Assembly (NCBI GenBank): GCA_002897855.1
Contig: BDTO01000036.1
Coordinates: forward strand, 62,001 to 126,000
Source: a bacterium BMS3Bbin05
GTDB lineage: Bacteria; Nitrospirota; Thermodesulfovibrionia; Thermodesulfovibrionales; BMS3Bbin05
DNA: 64,000 nt
Reading direction: 5' to 3'
Position numbers and translations under genes: made by a program. This document shows, piece after piece, positions 45,207-54,498 of this stretch; positions within the stretch are counted from its first letter, which is position 1; each line of letters begins with the position of its first letter. The notes below the pieces were generated by a model. The model ran no database searches. It was not told where the DNA came from and saw only the letters and a list, made by a program, of their open reading frames with translations.

Positions 45207-45362
45207 AACAGTTTGCTGAAAAAACCGCCATTGCGAGGAGCACCTCATGGTCATGTAGGATAAACTATGCGACGAAAGAATCTCAAAAAAGCAATAAAAA
45301 AACAAAGAGATTGCTTCGCTCCGCTCGCAATGACATCAATATGAGTTTTTCAGTACCCTGTT
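45207..45362. repeat. MITE-like repeat family D
   Basis: 156 bp. Ends AACAGTTTGCTGAAAAAACC (45207-45226) and, inverted, AACAGGGTACTGAAAAACTC (45362-45343), 15 of 20 identical. The inner CCATTGCGAGGAGC and GCTCCGCTCGCAATGACA are the arms of a type of dispersed bacterial palindrome. Marks the right edge of the Rhs island. No coding capacity. Confidence 0.75.
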
Positions 45363-45409
45363 AAATAAACAACCCTGTAGCAAATTATCAGGGTATATGG
45401 AAATTTAAT

Positions 45410-45424
45410 CCTGAAAAGTCAAAT
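45410..45424 (+). repeat. 15-bp direct repeat at right edge of the Rhs island
   Basis: CCTGAAAAGTCAAAT, partner of CCTAAAAAGTCAAAT at 36660-36674. It is followed at 45438-45455 by a CCCGAC/GTCGGG hairpin close to the end of the PilZ gene. Confidence 0.4.
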
Positions 45425-45473
45425 TACTAATGGAGCTTATCCCGACTATCCGTCGGGATTGAAAAATCTACCG

Positions 45474-46154
45474 CTAATCACCTTCGAGTTCAGTTGAGAT
45501 AAAATACTCGATAAAGTCCTTAGCTTCTTCATTCATATCCACAAATTCTATTCCCAGATGAGATGTTTCATGAGCTGGTTCTGGTTCACTAATCTGAGTG
45601 ACATGGACAACACGGCCCTTGATTTTAACTCCTTTGCCATTGAATGTTACTTCCATGTCAAAGACGGAATCGATGTCCGGAAGAAGGCTGGTCTCAATCG
45701 ACATGCCGGAAAGGCTTATCTTTTTTACAATAAACTCATATTCCGAATCCAGATCCAGAGTTTTCAATGGCCTGACCTTAAACCTGCCGAACAATCTGTT
45801 TTCAAGCTTGATCACAACATTTTTTTCCAGAAATTTAATCAGATCTTTTGCGGTATCACTAATAACATCTTCAAACTCCAGTCCTGCCCTGTATATCGGC
45901 TCAATAGCCCCCTGATCAGTTTTGACGGACTTTATCAGGTTACACCATACAACATTTGCCGAGAGTTTTAGTTTTTTGTCATTATGCACGATTTTAAGCA
46001 AATATTTTCTTCCTACGTCCAATCTCTTTCTGGATTCAACCGCCATGCCGTCAAGGCTCATGTTCATTACATTAACATCAATAGTAAAGAGCAGGCTTCC
46101 GGAAACATCCCTCACATCATAACGCCTGTGGCGCCTTTTATCAGAAATATCCAT
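45474..46154 (-). CDS. Tandem PilZ-domain protein (c-di-GMP receptor)
   Basis: 226 residues, two PilZ-like units. First: RRHRRYD (RxxxR) at residues 6-12 and NMSLDGMAVES (NxSxxG) near 30. Second: RLFGRFKVRPL near 118 and KISLSGMSIET near 145. The first unit has the full c-di-GMP motif; the second lacks the RxxxR arginine spacing. No output domain. Its ATG lies 2 nt after the MEMO-family stop, at the end of the rplI-dnaB run. Confidence 0.87.
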   Translation of the reverse strand: MDISDKRRHRRYDVRDVSGSLLFTIDVNVMNMSLDGMAVESRKRLDVGRKYLLKIVHNDKKLKLSANVVWCNLIKSVKTDQGAIEPIYRAGLEFEDVISDTAKDLIKFLEKNVVIKLENRLFGRFKVRPLKTLDLDSEYEFIVKKISLSGMSIETSLLPDIDSVFDMEVTFNGKGVKIKGRVVHVTQISEPEPAHETSHLGIEFVDMNEEAKDFIEYFISTELEGD

Positions 46155-46156
46155 AA

Positions 46157-46969
46157 TTATCTTACCATCATACCTGCATATCCAACGACATGATCATAAT
46201 CTCCGCTCTTTTCAGCCGAAGTTGCATATCTTATAAGCTCCGCTTCTCTTGCCCCAAGATATCGTGCTGCAAAGAGCATAACAGTGACCGGAATATACCC
46301 GCACATCGTAATATTATTCTTCATTATTACATCATATAGGCCCTCAGGGTCAATGTCAAGTATTCTGTCTATGGCGATTTTATCCAGTCTTCTTGCAGTA
46401 TCATCTGGGACGTAATGGCTCATATCAGAGCTTGCAACCAACAATACGGTTCTTCCCATGGCATTTATAACCTCTGCTATGGACTTGCCCAGGTTCATGC
46501 ACTCGTCGATATCGAGTCTCATCAGCACAATAGGAACTATCTTTACGTCACGCCTGAAATAATATATAAAAGGAAGTTGAACCTCAAGGGAATGCTCAAA
46601 CATATGTGCCCTGCTGTCTTCAGATAACAATGCGGTCTTTTCTATCAATGCGGAAGATAAAACCTCATCAATCGATATTGTTCCGGTAGGTATTATCCAT
46701 TCTCCGGACGACATCAACGATGCCATCTCCCCAAGTCCGGTATGATTGGGGCCAAGCAATATGACTGTATCAGGGATATTAATGTGGGAATATACGGAAC
46801 CCGCAACAGGCCCTGAAAATACAAAACCTGCATGAGGACTTACTATTCCTATACAATCTTTTTTTTCACAATGAGTGTCTATATACTTTTCAACCTGGCT
46901 ATTCAACATCCGGGGATCATCAAAATAAAATTTTCCCGCAACAGAAGGATTTCTGATCACATGCCCCAT
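46157..46969 (-). CDS. MEMO1-family protein (AmmeMemoRadiSam system protein B)
   Basis: 270 residues. Metal-site and fold motifs of the MEMO family: SPHAGFVFSGPVAGSVY (His), LLGPNHTGLG (His), and VASSDMSHYVPDD. Related to class III extradiol dioxygenases. The partner radical SAM and AMMECR1 genes of the AmmeMemoRadiSam system are not in the window. Its ATG overlaps the dnaB stop by 1 nt. Confidence 0.92.
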   Translation of the reverse strand: MGHVIRNPSVAGKFYFDDPRMLNSQVEKYIDTHCEKKDCIGIVSPHAGFVFSGPVAGSVYSHINIPDTVILLGPNHTGLGEMASLMSSGEWIIPTGTISIDEVLSSALIEKTALLSEDSRAHMFEHSLEVQLPFIYYFRRDVKIVPIVLMRLDIDECMNLGKSIAEVINAMGRTVLLVASSDMSHYVPDDTARRLDKIAIDRILDIDPEGLYDVIMKNNITMCGYIPVTVMLFAARYLGAREAELIRYATSAEKSGDYDHVVGYAGMMVR

Positions 46970-48345
46970 CAGAATGCCTCCTCTTCATAATCTTCATAAC
47001 TATTACGTTCCGAATAATCCTCGAACCTTGTATATCGGGCCCTGAATGCCATTTTTACCTTAATCCCGGCCGGGCCGTTTCTTTGTTTGGCTATATGTAC
47101 TTCCGCAGTGCCCTGATTCTCGTTTTTATCTTTGTAATAATACTCATCCCTGTACAGAAATAATATAACATCGGCATCCTGCTCAATTGCACCTGACTCC
47201 CTGAGATCAGCGAGTGTCGGGATAGGTGGTCTGCGCTGTTCTACCAATCTGTTCAACTGACTTAATGCTATCACAGGCAGTTCCAGCTCTTTTGCAAGTC
47301 CCTTCAGTGAACGTGAAATATCCGAAATCTCCTGCTCACGCCTCTCAAGACCGGCGCGGCCTTTCATCAGCTGTATATAATCAATGATGATAAGACCAAG
47401 CCCATGCTCCTTTTTCAATCTCCTTGCCTTGGCCCTCATTTCCAGGATAGACAGATACGACGAGTCATCTATATATATGTCTGCATTCGAAAGATCGCCC
47501 GCCGCCCTTGTAAGTAAAGGCCAGTCCTCCTTGCTGATATGACCGACCCTGACCTTGTTCGAATCCACTCTGGCCTCTGAACAGAGCATCCTCAGCGCAA
47601 GCTGTTTCTTGGACATTTCCAGCGAAAAGATGGCAACGGGTATCTTCGCCTTGAGAGAAACATTCTGGGCAATATTGAGACAGAACGCAGTTTTGCCCAT
47701 TCCGGGTCTCCCCCCTACTACGATAAGCTCGCTGTTCTGGAACCCCGTGGTGTATTTATCAAGATCGGCAAATCCACTGGGCACCCCTGTAACTGCATAT
47801 TTTTTTGAATATAAATCCTCTATGGTCTTAAATGTGTCCCCAAGGAGTGTATCCATCTTCTCAAATGAAACCGTTATCCTCTTTTCAGATATTTCGAATA
47901 TCTTCTGCTCTGCATAATCAACCATCTCTTCAGGGTCAACAACGCCTTCGTACACCTGTGTCATTATATCATTCGATGTCTCTATCAAACTTCTCAAAAG
48001 AGATTTTTCCTTAATAATCTTAGAGTGATACCTTATATTTGCCGACGTATTTATTTGATTTAAAAGAGTTGAGATATAAGAGGCGCCTCCCACTTTTTCC
48101 AGGCCACCGGTGCCCCTCATATAATTGGTTATCGTTATCAGATCAATCGGCTCATTTTTATCATCGAGTTCAAGCATGGATCCGAATATGAGCCTATGAG
48201 ATAAATGGTAAAAATCGTCAGGTTTGATTATCTCGACAGCCTTGTTCAAAGCTTCCCTGTCGAGCAGGATTGCTCCCAGTATGGCCTGTTCAGCTTCGAT
48301 GTTACTCGGAGGCGTTTTATTAAGAGTATAGTCCAGATCAGACAT
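46969..48345 (-). CDS. dnaB: Replicative DNA helicase DnaB
   Basis: 458 residues. N-terminal DnaG-interaction domain (PPSNIEAEQAILGAIL), linker, RecA-like core with Walker A GGRPGMGKTAFCLNIA (~residue 205), LIIIDYIQLM (Walker B) and QRNGPAG near the end. No intein. Placed after rplI as in many bacteria. Confidence 0.97.
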   Translation of the reverse strand: MSDLDYTLNKTPPSNIEAEQAILGAILLDREALNKAVEIIKPDDFYHLSHRLIFGSMLELDDKNEPIDLITITNYMRGTGGLEKVGGASYISTLLNQINTSANIRYHSKIIKEKSLLRSLIETSNDIMTQVYEGVVDPEEMVDYAEQKIFEISEKRITVSFEKMDTLLGDTFKTIEDLYSKKYAVTGVPSGFADLDKYTTGFQNSELIVVGGRPGMGKTAFCLNIAQNVSLKAKIPVAIFSLEMSKKQLALRMLCSEARVDSNKVRVGHISKEDWPLLTRAAGDLSNADIYIDDSSYLSILEMRAKARRLKKEHGLGLIIIDYIQLMKGRAGLERREQEISDISRSLKGLAKELELPVIALSQLNRLVEQRRPPIPTLADLRESGAIEQDADVILFLYRDEYYYKDKNENQGTAEVHIAKQRNGPAGIKVKMAFRARYTRFEDYSERNSYEDYEEEAF

Positions 48346-48398
48346 TTAAAGTAATCCCTTATTTATAGTCAATTAACTCTTTGTTTAAAAAAGCTAAC

Positions 48399-48839
48399 TT
48401 ATTCAGGGTTTACCTCGGCTTTGATATTGGCCGCTATATCGGCGTGCAGTTTTATCCGGATATCATATTCGCCGGTTCGCTTTATGGGGTCAACAACTAT
48501 CTTCTTCTTGTCAATATCGATGCCCTGTGCGCTTAACTCCTTCTGTATATCCATATTTGTAATGGATCCAAACAGTTTGCCGTCCTCCCCCGCCTTTACG
48601 GTGAAGGATAGTTTTATGGATGATAATTTTTCAGCCAGAGACTGCTTTTCCTTTTTGACCTTTTCGATCTTTGCAGCCATTGTTTTCTTTATATGTTCAA
48701 ACTGTTTTATGTTTTTAGGATTTGCCTCAACGGCAATCTTTCTCGGTATCAGATAGTTCCTGGCATATCCATCAGCTACATTAACAACTTCCCCTATATC
48801 CCCAAGATTATCAATATCTTCTTTCAAAATGACCTTCAT
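48399..48839 (-). CDS. rplI: 50S ribosomal protein L9
   Basis: 146 residues. MKVILKEDIDNLGDIGEVVNVADGYARNYLIP is the classical L9 N-terminus; long connecting helix and C-terminal domain follow. GGAGAGG lies before the ATG. First gene of the leftward rplI-dnaB-MEMO-PilZ unit. rpsF and rpsR, often next to it, are absent here. Confidence 0.97.
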   Translation of the reverse strand: MKVILKEDIDNLGDIGEVVNVADGYARNYLIPRKIAVEANPKNIKQFEHIKKTMAAKIEKVKKEKQSLAEKLSSIKLSFTVKAGEDGKLFGSITNMDIQKELSAQGIDIDKKKIVVDPIKRTGEYDIRIKLHADIAANIKAEVNPE

Positions 48840-48870
48840 TGAAACTCACCTCTCCATGAAATTTTGTGAT

Positions 48871-48879
48871 AGTATAGCA
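48871..48879 (-). promoter_or_regulatory. Extended -10 promoter of rplI
   Basis: Minus strand TGCTATACT: TATACT at 48876-48871 preceded by TGC, an extended -10 element that can work with the poor -35 here. Leader of ~25 nt with a good ribosome site. Confidence 0.55.
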
Positions 48880-48925
48880 TATCAAATAGAAAAGAAAAAA
48901 CAATACAATACCGAACAATACCGAT

Positions 48926-50251
48926 ATGGATAAAAACAGACTTAATGCCCTGAATATAATATACAGCATCTTTAATGGCGGCTTAAAAACCAAAGAAGCC
49001 ATGTCCAAAGTTATATCTGATGACATGAAATATCAGGACAGATCCTTTATCATGGAACTCGTTTATGGATGTGTAAGAAACAAAATATATCTGGAATGGA
49101 TACTCAGGCATTACCTCAGAGATTTTTCACATACGGACAAACATACACTTTATAATCTCATGATGGCCCTGTATCAGATCACACATATGCGCATACCTGA
49201 ATGGGCGGCAGTCAATGAAGCCGTGGAGATAGAGAAAGAGAGAAAAGGGGTTCCATCGCTTGTAAATGGTGTCTTGAGAAGGTACCTCAAAAATGCAAAC
49301 GGGCTCAAACTGCCCGGTTTATCTGAAGACCCGGTAAAACATATAGCCATCAATACATCACATCCGGAATGGCTCATAAAAAAATGGGCCCGGAGATTCA
49401 GTATGGATGAAGTCATTGCATTAGCTGAAGCCAATAACAAAATACCGCCGTTGACCTTAAGGGTGAATACACTTAAATGCAGCTTACCTGAAGTTACCGA
49501 CATCCTGAAGAAAAGAGGGATACAATTTGAGTTGTCAGCATACAGCCCTGATGGCATAAACCTGACCAATACCCCTCTATACCCGGTTTCCGACCTTATC
49601 GGAAATGTATTCCTGCAGGATGAGGCATCCCAGTTAATAAGTTATCTTCTCGATCCTTTGCCAAATCAGGTCATACTCGATGCATGTGCAGCTCCGGGAG
49701 GAAAGGCTACCCACATTGCCCAGATTAGCGGTAACAAATCATCAATTGAGGCCATCGAAATCAATAGCAAGAGATTAAAAGACCTGGAAGATAACATAAG
49801 AAATCTTGGAACGGTAGCTGTAAAGCCTGTATTGGGGGACATACTTCTGTTCAAGCCGGGCCATAAATTCGACAGGATACTGCTTGATGCACCCTGCTCC
49901 GCTTTAGGCGTCATAAGACGAAATCCGGATGTGAAATACAGGCACAACAGGACCAGCATAAAAAAACTGGCAAAAAGACAACTGGCCATGCTTCGGCATG
50001 TATCCGGTCTGCTGAAAAAGAATGGAGTTTTGGTTTATTCAGTCTGCTCTACGGAGCCCGAGGAAACTGTTGAAATTGTAAAAGAGTTCTTGAATATTAA
50101 CGGGGATTTCTATATTATAAATAATTCAGAATTCATGGAAAGATTTAAATTAAGCATTTCCCGACTGATTAATGACGCCGGGCACTTCTTTACATATCCT
50201 CACATACATAATATGGATGGTTTTTTTGCTGTAAGGTTAAGCAGACGATGA
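48926..50251 (+). CDS. rsmB: 16S rRNA cytosine-C5 methyltransferase RsmB
   Basis: 441 residues. N-terminal NusB-like RNA-binding domain (~1-130), then the Rossmann methyltransferase: SAM motif LDACAAPGGKATHIAQ (~residue 253), the catalytic region LLDAPCSALGVIRRNPD with one conserved Cys, and VYSVCSTEPEE with the nucleophile Cys. Divergent from rplI. Its end overlaps the PASTA gene (ATGA). Confidence 0.94.
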   Translation: MDKNRLNALNIIYSIFNGGLKTKEAMSKVISDDMKYQDRSFIMELVYGCVRNKIYLEWILRHYLRDFSHTDKHTLYNLMMALYQITHMRIPEWAAVNEAVEIEKERKGVPSLVNGVLRRYLKNANGLKLPGLSEDPVKHIAINTSHPEWLIKKWARRFSMDEVIALAEANNKIPPLTLRVNTLKCSLPEVTDILKKRGIQFELSAYSPDGINLTNTPLYPVSDLIGNVFLQDEASQLISYLLDPLPNQVILDACAAPGGKATHIAQISGNKSSIEAIEINSKRLKDLEDNIRNLGTVAVKPVLGDILLFKPGHKFDRILLDAPCSALGVIRRNPDVKYRHNRTSIKKLAKRQLAMLRHVSGLLKKNGVLVYSVCSTEPEETVEIVKEFLNINGDFYIINNSEFMERFKLSISRLINDAGHFFTYPHIHNMDGFFAVRLSRR

Positions 50252-50955
50252 AAAAGCTATTAAAAGCTATATTATATTTTATTATTTTCTCATTTACCGG
50301 AATCGCTATTGCATATCTGACGTTCTATATGCTCTCTACGACAAAAAGTTATGAAGTCCCCAGCCTGGTGGGTAAGAGCCTTCTCGATGCAAATAAGATC
50401 CTCAGTGATAAAAATCTCTACTTAAAGATTGATGGTGAATCATACGATGCAGATGTTCCTTCGGGTCACATAATGAAACAGAATATCCCTTCAGGCCAAT
50501 TGATAAAGGCTGGCAGGCGTATCGGTGTTATCATCAGCAAGGGTCCCAGGATCCTGTATACACCGATGTTTGCAGGGCTTTCAATAGACGATGCAGAGAA
50601 AATTGCCGAAGAAAACCATATAAAAATTGACAGAATAATAAAAGTTCATTCGGATTCGATCGAAAAAAACATGGTTATTGCACAGGATCCAAATCCTGAA
50701 GAACATGGTGCAGGAGGTCTTTCCCTGATTGTAAGCATCGGTAATTATGATAACTATTTGATATGTCCATCGTTCATCGATATGAAGGTTGAAAAGGCCA
50801 GGGAACTTGCTCGGAAGCTCGGCCTGGATGTTTCAATAAGTGGTTCAGGCGACACGATTGATACTCAGAGACCCGTCGCATATTCTCTTGTTAAAAGTGG
50901 TGACAATATCACACTTGACCTTAAAGAAGGGAGGGCTTCCAAATGGTGGTTTTAA
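50248..50955 (+). CDS. Membrane-anchored PASTA-domain protein
   Basis: 235 residues. One N-terminal membrane anchor (LLKAILYFIIFSFTGIAIAYL), then three PASTA repeats that begin near YEVPSLVGKSLLDANKIL, ILYTPMFAGLSIDDAEKIA and YLICPSFIDMKVEKARELA. There is no kinase domain, so it is not PknB. In this context (rsmB-PASTA-rpe) a peptidoglycan-binding role is family inference. It overlaps rpe by 13 nt. Confidence 0.85.
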   Translation: MKKLLKAILYFIIFSFTGIAIAYLTFYMLSTTKSYEVPSLVGKSLLDANKILSDKNLYLKIDGESYDADVPSGHIMKQNIPSGQLIKAGRRIGVIISKGPRILYTPMFAGLSIDDAEKIAEENHIKIDRIIKVHSDSIEKNMVIAQDPNPEEHGAGGLSLIVSIGNYDNYLICPSFIDMKVEKARELARKLGLDVSISGSGDTIDTQRPVAYSLVKSGDNITLDLKEGRASKWWF

Positions 50956-51602
50956 TTGCTCCGTCAATACTTTCATCAGATTTTACGAATATGCAGAGGG
51001 AAATCGCCGATATCGAAAGATCGGGCGCAGACTGGCTCCACATTGATATTATGGACGGCCATTTTGTTCCCAATATCACGATTGGTCCCGATATTGTAAA
51101 ACAGATAAGACCATTAACAGGTATGCCTCTCGACGTTCATCTGATGATCAGCGACCCTGACAGGTATCTTGATGATTTTTCTGAAGCAGGGGCCGATATT
51201 ATTACGGTCCATGCTGAGGCAACTACTCATCTGCACCGTTCAATTCAGAAGATCAGGAGCCTTGGGAAAAAAGCCGGTGTATCGCTCAACCCGGCTACTC
51301 CGTTAAGTGAACTCGGGTATGTTTTACAGGATGTAGACGTAGCGCTGATTATGTCCGTAAATCCGGGATTCGGCGGCCAGTCGTTTATTCCGCAGATAAT
51401 GGAGAAGATATCCACATTAAAAAAGATAATCCGTGAAAACGATTTGACAACCGCAATAGAAGTGGATGGCGGGGTAAAACTGGAAAATGCAAAAGAAATT
51501 GCCGATGCGGGCGCTGACATCCTGGTAATGGGCTCCGGCTTCTTTTCGCATGAAGATTATACTGAAACTGTGAGGAGGTTTAAAGAAACAGTTGGATCCT
51601 GA
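50943..51602 (+). CDS. rpe: Ribulose-phosphate 3-epimerase
   Basis: 219 residues, complete TIM barrel. Metal and catalytic residues: His/Asp in LHIDIMDGHFVPN, His in DVHLMISDP, and Asp in AIEVDGGVKLENA; phosphate loop VMGSGFF. Interconverts ribulose- and xylulose-5-phosphate in the pentose phosphate pathway. A G-rich AGGGAGG lies before the start, inside the PASTA gene. Confidence 0.96.
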   Translation: MVVLIAPSILSSDFTNMQREIADIERSGADWLHIDIMDGHFVPNITIGPDIVKQIRPLTGMPLDVHLMISDPDRYLDDFSEAGADIITVHAEATTHLHRSIQKIRSLGKKAGVSLNPATPLSELGYVLQDVDVALIMSVNPGFGGQSFIPQIMEKISTLKKIIRENDLTTAIEVDGGVKLENAKEIADAGADILVMGSGFFSHEDYTETVRRFKETVGS

Positions 51603-52665
51603 AGCTTTACTCTCGCTGGCAGAATATTTAAGGGCGCGCTCTAAATATTCAGAGGCGGTTGTTACACTGAAAAAGGCTCTTAAATCCTTTAGTATTGCTG
51701 GTAATAATGAGGGTGGGTTGTTATCATCATTATCGATTGCAGACAATCTCAGGATGCTCGGAAAATTCAGGAATGCAATCCGATATTACCATATCGCTTT
51801 TGAAATCTCAAAAGAGATGCGGGACAGGAAGTCTCAGGCTGATTCCATTACGGGAACAGGATTATCTCTGAGGGCGATGGGGCTATGGAAAGAATCATTA
51901 AAAAATTTCCGTTCTTCTCTTGAAATTTACGAATCAACCGATGATATTGAGGGTATTGCATTTGTGTTGTGGGCAGTCGGCGGAGCTTTGAGGGTCAAGG
52001 GGGATATAAATTCAGCAATAGATTATTTCAGAAAAGCCGGAGATCTGTACAGGAGATTAAGAGACATACAGGGAGAAGGATACTGTTACTGCGCTCTGGG
52101 AGGAGCACACAGAGTCGCAGGACATTACAAAATGTCTCATTCGTATTATAATAAAGCAAACATTATATTTGTTAAATTAAGAGATAAGTTTGGAACGGCA
52201 TATTCGTTCTGCGGCACAGGAAATTCACTGCGGATGATGGGTCAATTCACGGAAGCTAAGAGTTATTTCAGGTCTGCTCTCAGGATTTACAGGCGCATCG
52301 GAGACATTGTCAGCTCTGCATATACTCTATGGAGCATGGGCATGCTGTATATAATGGAAAGCCGGTATTTGATGGCTGACAGATACCTGAATACAGCTCT
52401 GCATTATTTCAAAAAAACCGGGGATGTCCGCGGTAAAAGTTATTATCTCATCGCAAGGTCACAGAAAGAATTCTTGACCGGAAATATCAATGAATCAAGA
52501 AAAATGTTGAATAGCGCAGTACATATAACGCATAAATGGGGCTTTTCAATAGAAAAATGCCATGCACTGCTTCTACTGTCAATACTCGATCAAAAGGATG
52601 TGAAGTGTTATAAGGAAATCGGTATGCATCATAAATTTAAATCTTTACCCTGCAATATTCCCTGA
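51592..52665 (+). CDS. Tetratricopeptide-repeat protein
   Basis: 357 residues made almost wholly of TPR-type helices of ~40 residues, with recurring words such as AIRYYHIAFEISKEMRDRKSQA, SLKNFRSSLEIYE and AIDYFRKAGDLYRRLRD, about eight units. The start is a TTG inside the end of rpe (no other start codon before the upstream stop at 51571); AGGAGG lies 13 nt upstream, longer than ideal. No signal peptide. The repeats resemble PEP-CTERM/Rap-like scaffold TPRs. Function unknown; genes on both sides are metabolic. Confidence 0.8.
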   Translation: MDPEALLSLAEYLRARSKYSEAVVTLKKALKSFSIAGNNEGGLLSSLSIADNLRMLGKFRNAIRYYHIAFEISKEMRDRKSQADSITGTGLSLRAMGLWKESLKNFRSSLEIYESTDDIEGIAFVLWAVGGALRVKGDINSAIDYFRKAGDLYRRLRDIQGEGYCYCALGGAHRVAGHYKMSHSYYNKANIIFVKLRDKFGTAYSFCGTGNSLRMMGQFTEAKSYFRSALRIYRRIGDIVSSAYTLWSMGMLYIMESRYLMADRYLNTALHYFKKTGDVRGKSYYLIARSQKEFLTGNINESRKMLNSAVHITHKWGFSIEKCHALLLLSILDQKDVKCYKEIGMHHKFKSLPCNIP

Positions 52666-52675
52666 ATCGGTCGGC

Positions 52676-53212
52676 ATGTTATATAAAAATCTGCCCAACA
52701 TAGTTACTCTTATAAGGATAATCCTCATTCCTTTCTTCATTGCATTCCTCTTATACCACTACTATCATAACGCACTTTACACATTTATTATAGCGGGGTT
52801 GTCGGATATCCTTGATGGATATCTGGCCAGAAAACTTAAATCACATACGGAGATCGGAAAACTTTTAGATCCCATAGCAGACAAATTCCTGCTGACCGCA
52901 TCTTTTATAGTTTTCACTATCATAGGCTGGATACCTGTATGGTTTACGATAATCGTTATAAGCAGGGACATATTCATAACTATCGGCTGGGTTCTCAGAT
53001 ATCTGATATACGGCACGAAATCGGTTCAACCGTCTATCATTGGTAAATCCGCAATCGCCCTGCAGATGTTTCTTGTCGGATACATATTGCTTAATAACAT
53101 ACTTCAGGAAAAACTGATTGGAGGAGAATATTTAATTCTGATTGTCGCAATATTGACCATCACCTCGGGTATTCAATACATATACAGGGGGCTGACTTAT
53201 TCAGGTGAATAA
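52676..53212 (+). CDS. pgsA: CDP-diacylglycerol-glycerol-3-phosphate 3-phosphatidyltransferase
   Basis: 178 residues, five or six membrane segments. The CDP-alcohol phosphotransferase motif is intact: DILDGYLARKLKSHTEIGKLLDPIADK has the DG..AR..G..D..D pattern. Makes phosphatidylglycerophosphate. The last 8 nt overlap the DUF512 gene. Confidence 0.93.
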   Translation: MLYKNLPNIVTLIRIILIPFFIAFLLYHYYHNALYTFIIAGLSDILDGYLARKLKSHTEIGKLLDPIADKFLLTASFIVFTIIGWIPVWFTIIVISRDIFITIGWVLRYLIYGTKSVQPSIIGKSAIALQMFLVGYILLNNILQEKLIGGEYLILIVAILTITSGIQYIYRGLTYSGE

Positions 53213-54497
53213 ACTAATTTCCAATACAGTCACATCCGTATTGCCCGAAAGCCCTGCAGCCATGGCCGGAATAAGTAAGGGCGACCGGATAATCTCAGTA
53301 AACGGACATCTAATAAATGACGATATCGATCTTACCTTTTATTCCCAGGAGCCGTCTCTGACGATAAAAATGAGAAGAGGGTCAAAAATCTTCCGCACTT
53401 CCGTTCAAAAAGACGAGTATAAGGGAATGGGTATCTCACTGAACCCCATGAAGATAAGAACCTGCAGGAATAACTGCATTTTCTGCTTTGTGAGCCAATT
53501 GCCGAAAGGACTGAGGAGAAGCCTGTATATAAAGGACGAAGACTACAGGTTCTCGTTTCTTTATGGAAATTATGTTACCCTGGGCAATATTACAGATGAC
53601 GACAGAAAACGTATTATCGAGCAAAAACTGAGCCCCCTGTATATCTCCGTACATACGACCAACCATGAACTCAGAAGAAGCATGATAGGCAACAAAAAGG
53701 CACCCGACATACTTTCCGAATTGAAATATATGAAGGCAAAAAAAATAAAATTCCACACCCAGATCGTGTTGTGCCCGGGACACAATGACAAAAAAGAGCT
53801 CGAAAAAACCATCAATGACCTCGGTAAACTTTATCCCTATGCGATATCAATGGCCGTAGTACCGGTTGGGCTTACCCGGCACAGGGAAAAATCCTTAAAC
53901 CCTGTTGAAAAGCAAGATGCACTGGATGCAATAGCCATCGTGGAAAAATTCCAGAAACGCTTTATGAAAAAACATGGAGATCCGATAGTATATGGGTCTG
54001 ATGAGTTATTCATCAAGTCGGGGTTACCCTTCCCTCCTGCCAGATTTTATGGAGATTTTCCCCAAATCGAGAATGGGGTGGGGATGGTTCCTTCTTTTAT
54101 TCACAAAAGCAGATTCCTGAGGTTTTCATCTCATAAACTGTCGAAAAAGAGATTCATTGCCTTTACGGGGATGTCATTTTATCCCTACCTGTCGCAATTT
54201 ATAGGCAAACTTCGTGAAAAAACCGGGGTAAAGATAAAACTTGTTCCCGTCAACAACGATTTCTTCGGCAGAAGCGTAACCGTTACCGGCCTTCTTACAG
54301 GCAGGGACATCATTAAATCGCTGTCCGATAATATTGACAATTCAGACATCATACTGATACCTGACGTCGTTCTGAAAGATACAAATGAAGTACTGCTGGA
54401 CGATTCAAGTGTAAGTGACATATATGAAGCCCTGGACAGGGAAGTGAGGGTAATTGAATCCACACCGGCAGGACTCTTAAAAGGACTGGAGGATTAA
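53205..54497 (+). CDS. PDZ-radical SAM protein of the DUF512 family
   Basis: 430 residues. An N-terminal PDZ-like domain (SPAAMAGISKGDRIISVNGHL), then a radical SAM-like CxxxCxxC cluster in RTCRNNCIFCFVSQLPKGL (~residue 85), and a C-terminal DUF512 domain that ends PDVVLKDTNEVLLDDSS. Starts with GTG inside pgsA. The family is widespread in Clostridia and Nitrospirota; the reaction is unknown. Confidence 0.9.
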   Translation: MNKLISNTVTSVLPESPAAMAGISKGDRIISVNGHLINDDIDLTFYSQEPSLTIKMRRGSKIFRTSVQKDEYKGMGISLNPMKIRTCRNNCIFCFVSQLPKGLRRSLYIKDEDYRFSFLYGNYVTLGNITDDDRKRIIEQKLSPLYISVHTTNHELRRSMIGNKKAPDILSELKYMKAKKIKFHTQIVLCPGHNDKKELEKTINDLGKLYPYAISMAVVPVGLTRHREKSLNPVEKQDALDAIAIVEKFQKRFMKKHGDPIVYGSDELFIKSGLPFPPARFYGDFPQIENGVGMVPSFIHKSRFLRFSSHKLSKKRFIAFTGMSFYPYLSQFIGKLREKTGVKIKLVPVNNDFFGRSVTVTGLLTGRDIIKSLSDNIDNSDIILIPDVVLKDTNEVLLDDSSVSDIYEALDREVRVIESTPAGLLKGLED

Positions 54498-54498
54498 A

